Assembly (NCBI RefSeq): GCF_900188125.1
Contig: NZ_FZOW01000002.1
Coordinates: 310,001 to 374,000 of the forward strand
Direction: 5' to 3'
DNA from: Rhodococcoides kyotonense
GTDB lineage: Bacteria > Actinomycetota > Actinomycetes > Mycobacteriales > Mycobacteriaceae
DNA: 64,000 bases
Below, one piece after another: positions 43,039 to 52,226 of this stretch; within the stretch, counting starts at the first letter, position 1, and each line of letters begins with the position of its first letter. The translations under genes were made by a program, and so were the position numbers. Below the pieces are notes generated by a model that was not told where the DNA came from, did no database searches, and worked only from the letters and a program-made list of their open reading frames with translations.

Positions 43039-44139
43039 GTGAGTAGCAAATCGATCGTGCCGATCGCGTTGGGCGTCGCTGCAGCCGCATGGTTGACGCG
43101 TGCCGCGTGGGGATTGCCGACGCAGCTGGGTGCCGGTACCGCCAAGATCGCGCCGTACGCCGCGAACTCCAGTCGCTACCGGGACCGGCGGTTCCACAAC
43201 ACCGAGCCCAGTTCGTCGTTCACCGGTGGCAGTGACGAGTCGATTCTGACGTCGTTCCGCAAGCGCCGTGCCCTCGGCAAGCCTCAGCGACCCGTTCCCA
43301 TTGCGCCGACGATCGCCCCTGCCGATGCCGGCGAAACGGCCGTCACCTGGTACGGACACTCCTCGGTCCTGATCGAGTTGGACGGTCGGCGGATTCTGGC
43401 CGATCCGGTGTGGAGCAACCGCGTCTCGCCGTCGCGCACTCTCGGACCGGCACGGCTGCACCCGACGCCGCTGCCGCTGCGCGCGCTTCCGGCAGTCGAT
43501 GCGATCGTCATCTCGCACGACCACTACGACCACCTCGACAAGGCGACCATTCAACAGCTGGCGAGCCTGCAGGACGCGCCGTTCGTCGTGCCGATCGGAA
43601 TCGGTGCGCACCTGCGGCGTTGGCGTGTTCCGGAGAGCCGCATCGTCGAGCTCGACTGGGACGAACAGACCGAGATCGCCGGCCTGACCGTCACGTGCAC
43701 CGAGGCCAGGCACTTCTCCGGTCGAGGCCTGAAACGCGATCTGACGCAGTGGGCGTCGTGGGCCTTCGCCGGCCCACAGCATCGTGTGTTCTTCGGCGGC
43801 GACACCGGATACACCGCCAAGTTCACCGAGATCGGTGAGAAGTACGGGCCGTTCGACCTGACGCTGCTGCCGGTCGGTGCCTATGACCCACGCTGGGCCG
43901 ACATCCACATGAATCCCGAGGAAGCGGTCCGTGCGCATCTCGATCTGCGCGGCAACGTGTTCGTTCCGGTGCACTGGGCCACGTTCAACCTCGCGTTCCA
44001 TCCGTGGTCGGAGCCGATCGTCCGGTTGAAGGCCGCAGCCGAAGAAGTAGGAGTCACGACGGCTGTGCCGATGCCGGGGCAGCGCATCGACGTCGCGCAT
44101 GGCGTCGCCGACGATCGTTGGTGGGCGCGGCTCGGGTGA
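43039..44139 (+). CDS. MBL-fold metallo-hydrolase (Rv0906-like)
   Basis: A 366-residue membrane-linked metallo-hydrolase. A hydrophobic N-terminal segment (about 3-20, SIVPIALGVAAAAWLTRAAW) is followed by the metallo-beta-lactamase domain with WYGHSSVLIELDG, SHDHYDHLD (zinc ligands), ARHFSGRG, GGDTGY and a late His in VPVHWATFN. It resembles UlaG and NAPE-phospholipase-D proteins, and by position it is the counterpart of M. tuberculosis Rv0906. A lipid-directed phosphodiesterase role is possible. The ctpE gene starts 24 bases downstream. Confidence 0.88.
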   Translation: MSSKSIVPIALGVAAAAWLTRAAWGLPTQLGAGTAKIAPYAANSSRYRDRRFHNTEPSSSFTGGSDESILTSFRKRRALGKPQRPVPIAPTIAPADAGETAVTWYGHSSVLIELDGRRILADPVWSNRVSPSRTLGPARLHPTPLPLRALPAVDAIVISHDHYDHLDKATIQQLASLQDAPFVVPIGIGAHLRRWRVPESRIVELDWDEQTEIAGLTVTCTEARHFSGRGLKRDLTQWASWAFAGPQHRVFFGGDTGYTAKFTEIGEKYGPFDLTLLPVGAYDPRWADIHMNPEEAVRAHLDLRGNVFVPVHWATFNLAFHPWSEPIVRLKAAAEEVGVTTAVPMPGQRIDVAHGVADDRWWARLG

Positions 44140-44150
44140 CCCGACCCGAT

Positions 44151-44156
44151 TAGGCT
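44151..44156 (+). promoter_or_regulatory. ctpE: -10 box TAGGCT of a leaderless ctpE transcript
   Basis: TAGGCT is followed by 7 bases and the ATG at 44164. Confidence 0.55.
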
Positions 44157-44163
44157 AGCCACC

Positions 44164-46584
44164 ATGTCGGTCGAGATGGACAAGAGGGAATCGGGGCTCA
44201 CCGAGGCGCAGGTCGCGCAGCTTCGGTCCGAGGGGAAATCGAACGACGTTCCGGCTCGCGCGAGCCGGTCTGTCAAGGACATCGTCCGAGGCAACGTCTT
44301 CACGCGAATCAACGCGATTCTGGGAGTGTTGCTACTGATCGTGTTGTCGACCGGATCGATCGTCGACGGCATGTTCGGCCTGCTGATCGTCGCGAACAGC
44401 GGCATCGGCATCATCCAGGAAATCCGTGCGAAGAAGACGCTCGACGAGCTGGCCATCGTCGGCCAGAGCAAACCCGTGGTACGACGCGACGGCGTGGCGC
44501 GAGAAGTCGCGCCCGACGAGGTCGTGCTCGGCGACGTCATCGAACTCGGTCCCGGTGATCAGATCGTCGTCGACGGGGAGATCATCGAGACGGCAAGCCT
44601 CGAAGTCGACGAATCGCTGTTGACCGGCGAAGCCGATGCCGTTCACAAAACCACTGGCGCACAAGTGCTTTCCGGCAGCTTCGTCGTGTCGGGCAGCGGC
44701 GCGTACCGGGCGACGAAGGTCGGTCGCGACGCCTATGCCGCTCGGCTCGCCGAGGAAGCCAGCAAGTTCACGCTCGTGCATTCCGAGCTGCGCAGCGGTA
44801 TCGACAAGATTCTGAAGTTCATCACCTACCTGATGATTCCGGCGGGTGCGCTGATCATCTACAACCAGTTGTTCTCGAGCGGTCAGTCGCTCGGCCCGGC
44901 GCTCAACGGTATGGTCGCAGCTCTCGTGCCGATGGTTCCCGAAGGCCTGGTGCTGATGACGTCGATCGCGTTCGCCGTGGGTGTGATCAGGCTCGGGCAG
45001 CGTCAGTGCCTCGTGCAGGAACTGCCCGCGATCGAAGGGCTCGCGCGCGTCGACGTGGTCTGCGCTGACAAGACCGGAACGCTCACCGAGAACGGCATGC
45101 GTCTGTCCGAACTGCGCGTCGTGGAGGACGGCGACGGTGCCCTCATGGCACAGGTACTCGCAGCCCTTGCGCACGACGACCCTCGGCCCAACGCCAGCGT
45201 GCTCGCGATCGCCGAAGCGTTTCCCGACGACCCGAACTGGACCGAGACCGCTGTCGCACCGTTCTCCTCCGCCAAGAAGTGGAGTGGGCTGTCGTACGGC
45301 GAGCATGGCAACTGGTTGCTCGGCGCACCCGACGTGCTGCTCGAGCCCGAATCCGACATCGCACGTCAGGCAGAGGAGGTCGGTTCGGCCGGTTTGCGCG
45401 TGCTGCTGCTCGCCAGCAGCGACCTACCCGTCGACGACGACTCGGCGCCCGGGGTCGTCACGCCGCGTGCGCTGGTGGTGCTCGAACAGAAGGTACGCAC
45501 CGACGCCCGCTCGACGCTCGACTACTTCGCGAGCCAGTCCGTTGCGGTCAAGGTCATCTCCGGCGACAACGCGGTGTCCGTCGGCGCGGTCGCGGGCTCG
45601 CTCGGTCTCGCCGGCAGCCCGATCGACGCACGTACCCTGCCCGAAGACACGGATCAGTTGGCCGACACGGTGGAGAACTCCACCACTTTCGGTCGCGTCC
45701 GACCGGATCAGAAGCGTCAGATGGTCGGGGCTCTGCAGTCGCGAGGCCACACCGTCGCGATGACGGGCGACGGCGTCAACGACGTCCTCGCTCTGAAGGA
45801 CGCCGATATCGGCGTCGCGATGGGCTCGGGAAGTGCGGCGACGCGAGCCGTCGCGCAGATCGTGTTGCTGGACAACAAGTTCGCGACGCTTCCGTACGTC
45901 GTCGGTGAAGGCCGACGTGTCATCGGCAACATCGAACGCGTCTCGAATCTGTTCCTCACCAAGACCGTCTACTCCGTGCTGCTGGCCTTCCTGATCGGCA
46001 TCTCGGGTGTGCTGTCGCAGGTGTTCCACTTCGAACCGTTGCCGTATCCGTTCCTGCCGCGGCACGTGACCATCGCGGCGTGGTTCACGATCGGCATCCC
46101 GGCATTCGTTCTGTCGTTGGCGCCCAACAACGAACGCGCCCGCACCGGATTCGTTCCCCGCGTCATGCGACTCGCCGTGCCGTCGGGACTGATAGTCGGC
46201 ACCGCGACGTTCGTGTCGTACCTCCTGGCCTACCAGGGCCCGAACGCGACGGAAGCCCAAGTCACACAAGCCAGTACGACGGCCCTGATCACGCTGATCA
46301 TGATCGCGGTGTGGGTGCTCGCCGTCGTCGCGAGGCCCTACGTGTGGTGGAAGATCGTGCTGCTCGCCGGTTCCGTGCTCGGCTACCTGTTGCTGTTCAC
46401 GATCCCGTTCTGCCGGACGTTCTTCAAACTCGACCCGTCGAACATTGCGATGACGACGACGGCCATCGTCATCGGTGCCGTCGGAATCGTCGCTGTGGAA
46501 GCGGCGTGGTGGATCAGTGCCGCCCTGCACGGCGAGAAGCGACGTCTCTTCGGTGCGATGCCTGTCGCGGGCAGTGCGCAGTAA
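44164..46584 (+). CDS. ctpE: P-type ATPase CtpE (calcium transporter)
   Basis: An 806-residue cation-transporting P-type ATPase. The phosphorylation site is D302 in [12 protein letters not shown], the actuator loop reads LLTGEADAV (TGEA where most family members have TGES), and the hinge motif is [21 protein letters not shown]. There are about ten helices, and no N-terminal heavy-metal domain. M. tuberculosis CtpE (Rv0908), its counterpart by sequence and position, is a calcium uptake pump needed for envelope integrity. The gene is followed by a small antitoxin-like gene, as in mycobacteria. Confidence 0.93.
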   Translation: MSVEMDKRESGLTEAQVAQLRSEGKSNDVPARASRSVKDIVRGNVFTRINAILGVLLLIVLSTGSIVDGMFGLLIVANSGIGIIQEIRAKKTLDELAIVGQSKPVVRRDGVAREVAPDEVVLGDVIELGPGDQIVVDGEIIETASLEVDESLLTGEADAVHKTTGAQVLSGSFVVSGSGAYRATKVGRDAYAARLAEEASKFTLVHSELRSGIDKILKFITYLMIPAGALIIYNQLFSSGQSLGPALNGMVAALVPMVPEGLVLMTSIAFAVGVIRLGQRQCLVQELPAIEGLARVDVVCADKTGTLTENGMRLSELRVVEDGDGALMAQVLAALAHDDPRPNASVLAIAEAFPDDPNWTETAVAPFSSAKKWSGLSYGEHGNWLLGAPDVLLEPESDIARQAEEVGSAGLRVLLLASSDLPVDDDSAPGVVTPRALVVLEQKVRTDARSTLDYFASQSVAVKVISGDNAVSVGAVAGSLGLAGSPIDARTLPEDTDQLADTVENSTTFGRVRPDQKRQMVGALQSRGHTVAMTGDGVNDVLALKDADIGVAMGSGSAATRAVAQIVLLDNKFATLPYVVGEGRRVIGNIERVSNLFLTKTVYSVLLAFLIGISGVLSQVFHFEPLPYPFLPRHVTIAAWFTIGIPAFVLSLAPNNERARTGFVPRVMRLAVPSGLIVGTATFVSYLLAYQGPNATEAQVTQASTTALITLIMIAVWVLAVVARPYVWWKIVLLAGSVLGYLLLFTIPFCRTFFKLDPSNIAMTTTAIVIGAVGIVAVEAAWWISAALHGEKRRLFGAMPVAGSAQ

Positions 46585-46626
46585 GCTTTCGAAGTCGGAC
46601 ACAACCACGTACGAGATGGAGCGATC

Positions 46627-46815
46627 ATGGGTTTCGCAGACAATCTGAAGGGTCTCGTCGACAAGGGCAAGAAGGCCGCCGCCGAGAACTCGGACAAGAT
46701 CGAGGACGCGGTCGACAAGGCAGGCGACTTCATCGACAACAAGACCGGCGGCAAGTACGCCGACAAGGTCGACAAGGTCCAGGACGCAGCCAAGAAGGCA
46801 ATTCCGGACAAGTAG
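46627..46815 (+). CDS. MT0933-like antitoxin family protein (Rv0909-like)
   Basis: A 62-residue, highly charged helical protein (KGLVDKGKKAAAENSDKIED, DFIDNKTGGKYADKVDKV), like the MT0933-like antitoxin family. In M. tuberculosis the counterpart Rv0909 sits directly before Rv0910, the reported toxin; here an Rv0910-like gene lies 9.4 kb downstream (56199). GGAG precedes the start. The family has been linked to both toxin-antitoxin pairing and CsbD-like stress proteins, so the toxin pairing is only inferred. Confidence 0.82.
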   Translation: MGFADNLKGLVDKGKKAAAENSDKIEDAVDKAGDFIDNKTGGKYADKVDKVQDAAKKAIPDK

Positions 46816-46816
46816 T

Positions 46817-46885
46817 GCGGCTGCGCCGCCTGTGCGTGCATAGTTGGTCCCACGACCAACTACGCACGCACAGGCGCGGTAGCGC
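46817..46885. repeat. Composite palindrome, class A, best-preserved copy
   Basis: Arms of 21 bases (46829-46849 and 46854-46874; core CCTGTGCGTGCATAGTTGG) pair with one mismatch around a 4-base loop. A mini-hairpin GCGGC-TGC-GCCGC (46817-46829) abuts the left side and another, GCGC-GGTA-GCGC (46874-46885), the right side. It lies between the antitoxin gene and the antiporter gene, both on the + strand. Confidence 0.85.
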
Positions 46886-46896
46886 ATCATCTACGT

Positions 46897-48534
46897 GTGG
46901 ACGGACCGATTCTTCTACTCGTGGTGATTGCCGCTGTCGCGGTGGCCGGTTTCGCGAAGCGTCTCGACCTGCAGGTCCCGTTGGTGCTGGTGACGGTCGG
47001 GTCCATCGCGTCGTTCATCCCCGGCGTCCCGCACGTGACGCTGGCACCCGAACTCATCCTCGGGGTCGTTCTGCCGCCGTTGCTGTACTCGGCGGCTCTC
47101 GACTTCTCGTTCGTCAGCTTCCGTAAGAACCTCGGCCACATCCTGCGGCTGGGAATCGTCATGGTCGTCGTCACGACGCTGGCCGTCGGATACTTCGCGA
47201 ACTGGCTGGTACCCGAGCTGACACTCGGTGCAGCGCTGGTCCTCGGTGCCGTCGTCGCACCTCCCGACGCGGTGGCTGCTGTCGCCGTCGGCCGCAAGCT
47301 CGGCCTGCCGTCGCGCATGATGGCCATCCTCACGGGCGAAAGCCTCGTCAACGACGCGGCCGCGCTGACACTGTTCACACTCGCCGTCGCGTCGGTCACC
47401 GGTAAGAAGATCGCGATCGATTCGCCGGTCCTGTTCTTTCTGTACGAGATCGTCGGCGGCGTTCTGGTCGGGCTCATTCTGTCGAGAGTCGTTCGCTTCG
47501 TGCGTTCACGCATCCAGGACTCGGCACTCGAAACCGTGCTCGGACTCGTCCTGCCGTTCACCGCGTACCTCGCTGCCGAGGAGATCCACGCGTCGGGCGT
47601 GCTCGCGGTCGTGACCGCCGGTTTCGTGCTCGGCCGAGTCACCGCCGACGTCCCGGTCACGACGCGTATCCAGGAACGGCAGGTCTGGCCGACGCTCGAT
47701 CTGCTTCTCGAGGCATTCGTGTTCGCGTACATGGGCCTTCAGCTGAAATCCGTCATTCGTGAAGTCGAGCGCAACGGTCTGCCGGTGCTGCACATCTTCG
47801 CGTACGCGCTGCTGATTCTGGTCGTCGTGATCGCAGTGCGGCCCGCGTGGATCTTCGTCAACACGGGTCGGCGCACAGTGGTCCGAAAAGCATTGAGAAG
47901 AAGCAACTCCGAGAAGACCGATGCACTCGGATTGACGTGGAAACAGAACCTGGTGCTGTCGTGGGCAGGGATGCGCGGGGTCGTCACCCTCGCTGCCGCG
48001 TCCGGTGTGCCGCTCGCGACCGTCGCGGGCGATGTGTTCCCCGGCCGAGCCGTCATTCAGGCGGTTGCGTTCGTCGTCGCCGTCGGCACCTTGCTGATCC
48101 AGGGCCTGACGCTACCGTTGTTGATTCGGCGCCTCGACGTCGCCGACCCGCTGGAGCAACAACAGACCGACGAGCAGCACACCCTTGCCCGGGCTATCTC
48201 CCGCTCCGCCGCAGAATCCTGCCTGACCGACGCTGCGGCACACGGTGTTCCCGGTGCGAGCAAGGAAGCGGTCGATGCCGTGCTGGAGAGAGTGCGTCGC
48301 TCCGTGCGCGCCCGTCTGGACGCCGAGGAAACCGAGGACAAGGAGGAACGTATCGCCGCCGCAGGTGCCCTGTTCGACACTCTGCGCCGAAACGTCTTGG
48401 TCGCGCAGCGGAACGCGCTCGTCAAGGCGCGTGACTCCGGTGAGCTCGACGACGAAGTGTTACGCGAGATTCTCGACGGTCTGGATGTCGAAGAGGCTGC
48501 AGCGCAGGCGCGGATCGAACGGCGCATCCGGTGA
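46897..48534 (+). CDS. CPA1-family Na+/H+ antiporter
   Basis: A 545-residue monovalent cation/proton antiporter with about twelve helices followed by a cytoplasmic, charged helical tail (about 435-545). The transport motifs are LGAVVAPPDAVAAVAVG and TGESLVNDAAALTLF (conserved acidic pair), and the last helices contain LSWAGMRGVVTLAAA. The cytoplasmic tail probably regulates activity. The GTG start is 23 bases after the palindrome. It overlaps the lipase gene by four bases (GTGA). Confidence 0.93.
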   Translation: MDGPILLLVVIAAVAVAGFAKRLDLQVPLVLVTVGSIASFIPGVPHVTLAPELILGVVLPPLLYSAALDFSFVSFRKNLGHILRLGIVMVVVTTLAVGYFANWLVPELTLGAALVLGAVVAPPDAVAAVAVGRKLGLPSRMMAILTGESLVNDAAALTLFTLAVASVTGKKIAIDSPVLFFLYEIVGGVLVGLILSRVVRFVRSRIQDSALETVLGLVLPFTAYLAAEEIHASGVLAVVTAGFVLGRVTADVPVTTRIQERQVWPTLDLLLEAFVFAYMGLQLKSVIREVERNGLPVLHIFAYALLILVVVIAVRPAWIFVNTGRRTVVRKALRRSNSEKTDALGLTWKQNLVLSWAGMRGVVTLAAASGVPLATVAGDVFPGRAVIQAVAFVVAVGTLLIQGLTLPLLIRRLDVADPLEQQQTDEQHTLARAISRSAAESCLTDAAAHGVPGASKEAVDAVLERVRRSVRARLDAEETEDKEERIAAAGALFDTLRRNVLVAQRNALVKARDSGELDDEVLREILDGLDVEEAAAQARIERRIR

Positions 48535-49709
48535 GGCGCGCGGTAGTAGCGTGCGTCACCGCCCTGGTTCTGACGAGTTGTGCTCAGCCACACGCGGACA
48601 CGACGCAGCCGACGCCACCGCCGGCATCGCCCGCGCCCACCGGTGACGAGCGGGGTGCACTCGTGTCGTCTACACCCATGGGCCACTTGGATTTTGCGGT
48701 GCGTGTTCTCGGTGCCACCGCGACGCGCGTCGTCTATCGGTCCACGTCGGCCGACGGAACCAGAGGCACCGAGGTGTCCGGCGTGGTGTTCGTACCGAAA
48801 GGCGAACCGCCGGAGGGCGGCTGGCCGATCGTGTCCGTCGGACACGGGACCACCGGGGTGACCGACGAATGCGCGCCCTCGTTGTATCCGAATCTGTTGG
48901 GAGCCATCGGAATCGTCTCGCCGTTCCTCGAACGAGGCATGGTCGTCACCGTCACCGACTACGAGGGCATCGGAACCGGCGGGCCGCACCCGTACCTGGA
49001 TCCCGACGCGGCGGCCTACAACGTCGTCGACGCGGTTCGTGCCGCGCGTGCCGTCGTACCCGAGGCCGGAACGCGGTGGGGTGCGATCGGCAATTCGCAA
49101 GGCGGACAAGCTGTCTGGTCGGCTGCGGAGCGGGCAGACTATCGGGACGGGCTCGACCTCGTCGGCGCAGTGGGGCTGTCCCCGGTGTTGGATCTGAGCC
49201 CGATGTACCGTGTCGGCGCGACACCGACGTTGCCGCAGTCGCTGCTGACGCCGTTCCTCGTGAACGGTCTGCAGTATCGGGAGCCCGACGTGGATGGATC
49301 CGAGTACGTCCGAGGCGTGCTGAGTAGCGAACAACGCGCACTCACCGCCTGTACCGATCTGCTCGGAGTGCAGAAGGCCGAGGCCGCGACGCTTCTGACG
49401 TCGAACGATTCCGCCCCGAGCACCGAAACCTCGCGCGTGCGCATGGAGGAGTGGCTGCAGTCCGTCGCGCTTCCCCGTGCGTCGACGACGGTTCCGCTGG
49501 CGGCGCTCGTGGGCGAGCAGGATCAGTTGATCGACCCGAAGTGGACACAGGACGCCATTGCCAGGGCATGCTCGATGGGCGACGTCGTCGAAGTCAGGCG
49601 GGAGCCGGGGCAAGGTCATTCCGACCAAGCCGCGATCCCGTTCGGGGTGTCGTGGCTGACCGACCGGTTCGCGGCCGTGCCCGCGCCGAACACCTGCTCA
49701 GGAGGGTGA
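48531..49709 (+). CDS. Secreted lipase (LIP family lipoprotein)
   Basis: A 392-residue lipoprotein with a signal peptide and lipobox VLTSC (Cys about residue 17), then a proline-rich linker and a lipase domain of the fungal-type LIP family. The nucleophile elbow is IGNSQGGQAVWS. The catalytic Asp and His are likely in GEQDQLIDPKW and GQGHSDQAAI. It would hydrolyse short-chain esters outside the cell. Its start overlaps the antiporter stop by four bases, so it is in the same transcript. Confidence 0.87.
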   Translation: MRRAVVACVTALVLTSCAQPHADTTQPTPPPASPAPTGDERGALVSSTPMGHLDFAVRVLGATATRVVYRSTSADGTRGTEVSGVVFVPKGEPPEGGWPIVSVGHGTTGVTDECAPSLYPNLLGAIGIVSPFLERGMVVTVTDYEGIGTGGPHPYLDPDAAAYNVVDAVRAARAVVPEAGTRWGAIGNSQGGQAVWSAAERADYRDGLDLVGAVGLSPVLDLSPMYRVGATPTLPQSLLTPFLVNGLQYREPDVDGSEYVRGVLSSEQRALTACTDLLGVQKAEAATLLTSNDSAPSTETSRVRMEEWLQSVALPRASTTVPLAALVGEQDQLIDPKWTQDAIARACSMGDVVEVRREPGQGHSDQAAIPFGVSWLTDRFAAVPAPNTCSGG

Positions 49710-49714
49710 GGACC

Positions 49715-49858
49715 ATGGTGGATCGACCGACGCCGGAGGCCGCGGCGGTACTCGACATGGTGCGTGCGTTGTGCATGGCACTTCCCGACGCCACCGAGCG
49801 CACCAGCCGCGGCGAGCCGTCGTGGTTCGTGAGGAAGTCCGAGCGGCAGCCCGAGTGA
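49715..49858 (+). CDS. Truncated YjbR/MmcQ-like 47-residue frame before lytS
   Basis: The frame has an AGGAGG ribosome site and encodes the first part of a YjbR/MmcQ-like protein (VRALCMALPDATERTSRGEPSWFVRK), then stops. Family members run on for about 70 residues, so this is either a remnant or an upstream leader. Its stop overlaps the GTG of the histidine kinase gene by four bases, which could couple kinase translation to it. Confidence 0.5.
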   Translation: MVDRPTPEAAAVLDMVRALCMALPDATERTSRGEPSWFVRKSERQPE

Positions 49859-51027
49859 GTTCTGCGATCGTCTGGTTCGCCGTCATCCTGGCGTGCGCGG
49901 TCGCGGTGATCGCACTGATCAGTTTCCGTGGCCGTCGAGCACTGACGACACCCGAGGAACGTGCCGTCCACTCGACGCTGCATACGGCTTCGTTGGCGGC
50001 ACGACCGTTGCGCGGAGGCCTGAACTTCGAATCCGCGTCCGAGGCAGCACCGTATCTGCGCGCCCTGACCGGCAGCGATGCGCTCGGGATCGCCGACGCC
50101 GACGGCACACTCCTGACGTGGAACGGCCCGCACGACGAACTGGCCGCCGCGTTTCTGGACGCGTCGGCGCGCGCGAGCGAGGGGGAGCGACGCGTACTGC
50201 TGTCGTATCCGCTCGGCGCCGACCACCCGGTTCGCGCGGTCATCGCCCAACCGTTGCTGATCGAGGACGTCGGTGTCGTGGGCGTTCTCGGTGCCGTGAC
50301 GACGTCCGTGCCGGGACCCGGCATGCTCGGGGCGATCTCGGAAGTCGCCCGGTACGCATGTGGGCAGATCGAACTCGCCGAGCTCGACGCGTCGCGCGCG
50401 CGTCTCGATCGCGCCGAAGTGCGTGCACTGCGTGCCCAGATCAGCCCGCATTTCATCTACAACGCACTCGGAACGATCGCGTCGTTCGTGCGCACCGATC
50501 CGGACAGGGCACGCGAACTGGTGCTCGAGTTCGCGGACTTCACCCGCTATTCGTTCCGGACCGCGGGTGAGTTCACCGTGCTGGCGGACGAATTACGCAA
50601 CATCGACCGCTACCTGACGCTCGAACGGGCTCGGTTCGGAGATTCGTTGCAGGTCACGGTGCAGGTCGCGCCCGAGGTGCTGAGCGTGGTCCTGCCGTTT
50701 CTCGCCCTGCAGCCGCTCGTCGAGAACGCGGTGCGTCACGGTCTGTCCGGGCGGGCAGGCGGCGGCACCATCACGATCGTCGCGGCCGATGAGGGGACCG
50801 ACTGCCTCATCAGCGTCGAGGACGACGGCGTCGGCATGGACCCGGACATTCTCCGCTCGGGTTCGCTGACCGTCGACGAAGGCGCCCACGTCGGACTGTC
50901 CAATGTCGACGACCGGTTGCGTGCCGCATTCGGCAACGACTACGGACTCGTCGTCGACACCGCGCCGGGCGCGGGAACGAAGGTCAGCATGCGAGTTCCG
51001 AAGTTTCGGGCAGGTATCCGAGCATGA
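49855..51027 (+). CDS. LytS-family sensor histidine kinase
   Basis: A 390-residue kinase with a single N-terminal membrane helix (about 2-24), a GAF-like input region (about 40-180) and the LytS-type histidine domain with H199 in RAQISPHFIYNALGTIASF and an ATPase domain (QPLVENAVRHGL, VEDDGVGMDPD). Unlike E. coli BtsS or LytS it lacks the 5TM transporter-like sensor. The gene overlaps lytR by four bases, and a small membrane protein gene and an SSS symporter gene follow without gaps. This suggests sensing of the substrate of the adjacent carriers, perhaps pyruvate, lactate or acetate. Confidence 0.9.
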   Translation: MSSAIVWFAVILACAVAVIALISFRGRRALTTPEERAVHSTLHTASLAARPLRGGLNFESASEAAPYLRALTGSDALGIADADGTLLTWNGPHDELAAAFLDASARASEGERRVLLSYPLGADHPVRAVIAQPLLIEDVGVVGVLGAVTTSVPGPGMLGAISEVARYACGQIELAELDASRARLDRAEVRALRAQISPHFIYNALGTIASFVRTDPDRARELVLEFADFTRYSFRTAGEFTVLADELRNIDRYLTLERARFGDSLQVTVQVAPEVLSVVLPFLALQPLVENAVRHGLSGRAGGGTITIVAADEGTDCLISVEDDGVGMDPDILRSGSLTVDEGAHVGLSNVDDRLRAAFGNDYGLVVDTAPGAGTKVSMRVPKFRAGIRA

Positions 51028-51851
51028 CGGGGGCATCTGGCACGATGAGGTCCGTGGACAACCCGTCGTCGACTGCTCTGGTGGTGCTTGCTGTCGACGA
51101 CGAGAAGCCTGCCCTCGACGAACTCGCCTACCTTCTGAGCAGGCAGGAGTGCGTCGCACAGGTCGACACCGCCTCCGACGCGACAACCGCGCTACGACGG
51201 TTGCAGCACCCCGTCGGACCGCAGGCGCCTGCGGTCGACGCCGTGTTCCTCGATATCAACATGCCCGGCCTCGACGGCATGGAGTTGGCGGGCATTCTCG
51301 CGAACTTCAGCCGTCCACCGGCCGTGGTGTTCGTGACGGCACACGACGATCGTGCCGTCGCGGCATTCGATCTCGGTGCCGTCGACTACCTGCTGAAGCC
51401 GCTTCGCGAAGAACGCCTGACGGAGTCGCTGCGCCGAATCATCGCGTCCGGCAAGCGAGCCGAGGCTCCGGAGTCGGCCTCATCCGACGAGATCATCCCC
51501 GTCGAGCTCGGCGGAACCACGACGCTCGTCGGGCGGTCGACCGTCGGGTGGGTGGAGGCAGAAGGCGATTACGCGCGACTGCACACCACGTCGGGTTCGC
51601 ATCTCGTGCGAATTCCGATCTCGACGCTCGAAAGCCGTTGGGGGAGTAGTGGTTTCCTTCGAGTGCATCGCTCGTACCTGGTGTCGCTGACGCTCGTGAC
51701 CGGAATACGCACCGTCGGTTCGGGTCTGGTGGTGTGCCTGCGTGCCGACGGCGACCTGCCTGCCGTCGAACTACCGGTCAGCCGACGACACACACGTGAA
51801 CTCAAGGACCGGTTGGTCCGCGGCCCGCTGCAGTCCTGGTCGAGTCGGTGA
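51024..51851 (+). CDS. LytTR-domain response regulator
   Basis: A 275-residue response regulator with a receiver domain (phosphoacceptor D77 in VFLDINMPGLDG; K in DYLLKPL) and a C-terminal LytTR DNA-binding domain (about 165-265: VGWVEAEGDYARLHTTSG, FLRVHRSYLVSL). In E. coli the BtsSR and PyrSR systems of this family respond to pyruvate and induce transporter genes. It is co-transcribed with lytS and the symporter genes downstream (four-base overlaps on both sides). Confidence 0.92.
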   Translation: MTGASGTMRSVDNPSSTALVVLAVDDEKPALDELAYLLSRQECVAQVDTASDATTALRRLQHPVGPQAPAVDAVFLDINMPGLDGMELAGILANFSRPPAVVFVTAHDDRAVAAFDLGAVDYLLKPLREERLTESLRRIIASGKRAEAPESASSDEIIPVELGGTTTLVGRSTVGWVEAEGDYARLHTTSGSHLVRIPISTLESRWGSSGFLRVHRSYLVSLTLVTGIRTVGSGLVVCLRADGDLPAVELPVSRRHTRELKDRLVRGPLQSWSSR

Positions 51852-52210
51852 CCGGCCCGCGCAAGCGAGAACGCGTCGTTCTCGCCGGTCGGCGCGGGGC
51901 GCGGATGGTTCGGACACGCGTCGAGGTGCAGGAGCAGACCGAGGTCGGCGACGCCATGGTCCGTGGCCTGATTCGCGCACAGCTGCTGCTGTCGATTCGG
52001 TTGGCGCTGCTGACGTTGGCCGTGCTGTTCGCCATTCCGCTCGTCTCGCTCGTCGTCCCGGCGTTCTCCGACGCCACCCTGTTCGGCATCCGGTTGCCGT
52101 GGCTCGTGCTGGGTGTCGCGGTCTATCCGCTGCTGCTGTTCGTCGGATGGGTGTACGTGCGGCAGGCCGAGCGCAACGAGCACGAGTTCGTCGACCTCGT
52201 GGACGACTAG
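51848..52210 (+). CDS. Small membrane partner of the SSS symporter
   Basis: A 120-residue protein with a basic N-terminus, two membrane helices (about 43-67 and 80-100) and an acidic C-terminal tail (QAERNEHEFVDLVDD). It is in the same position as the DUF485 (YjcH) gene before the second symporter but has little sequence similarity to it. The GTG overlaps the lytR stop. It probably assembles with the SSS symporter encoded 17 bases downstream. Confidence 0.8.
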   Translation: MTGPRKRERVVLAGRRGARMVRTRVEVQEQTEVGDAMVRGLIRAQLLLSIRLALLTLAVLFAIPLVSLVVPAFSDATLFGIRLPWLVLGVAVYPLLLFVGWVYVRQAERNEHEFVDLVDD

Positions 52211-52226
52211 ATGGACGGCGACTGAC

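Noticed and set aside
45424..46890. A 488-codon open frame on the minus strand opposite ctpE
   Set aside because: It is antisense to well-conserved P-type ATPase sequence and encodes low-complexity Arg/Asp-rich peptide; such shadows are expected at this GC content.
48057..49628. A 523-codon minus-strand frame opposite the antiporter and lipase
   Set aside because: No recognisable domain; antisense to two genes with clear motifs.
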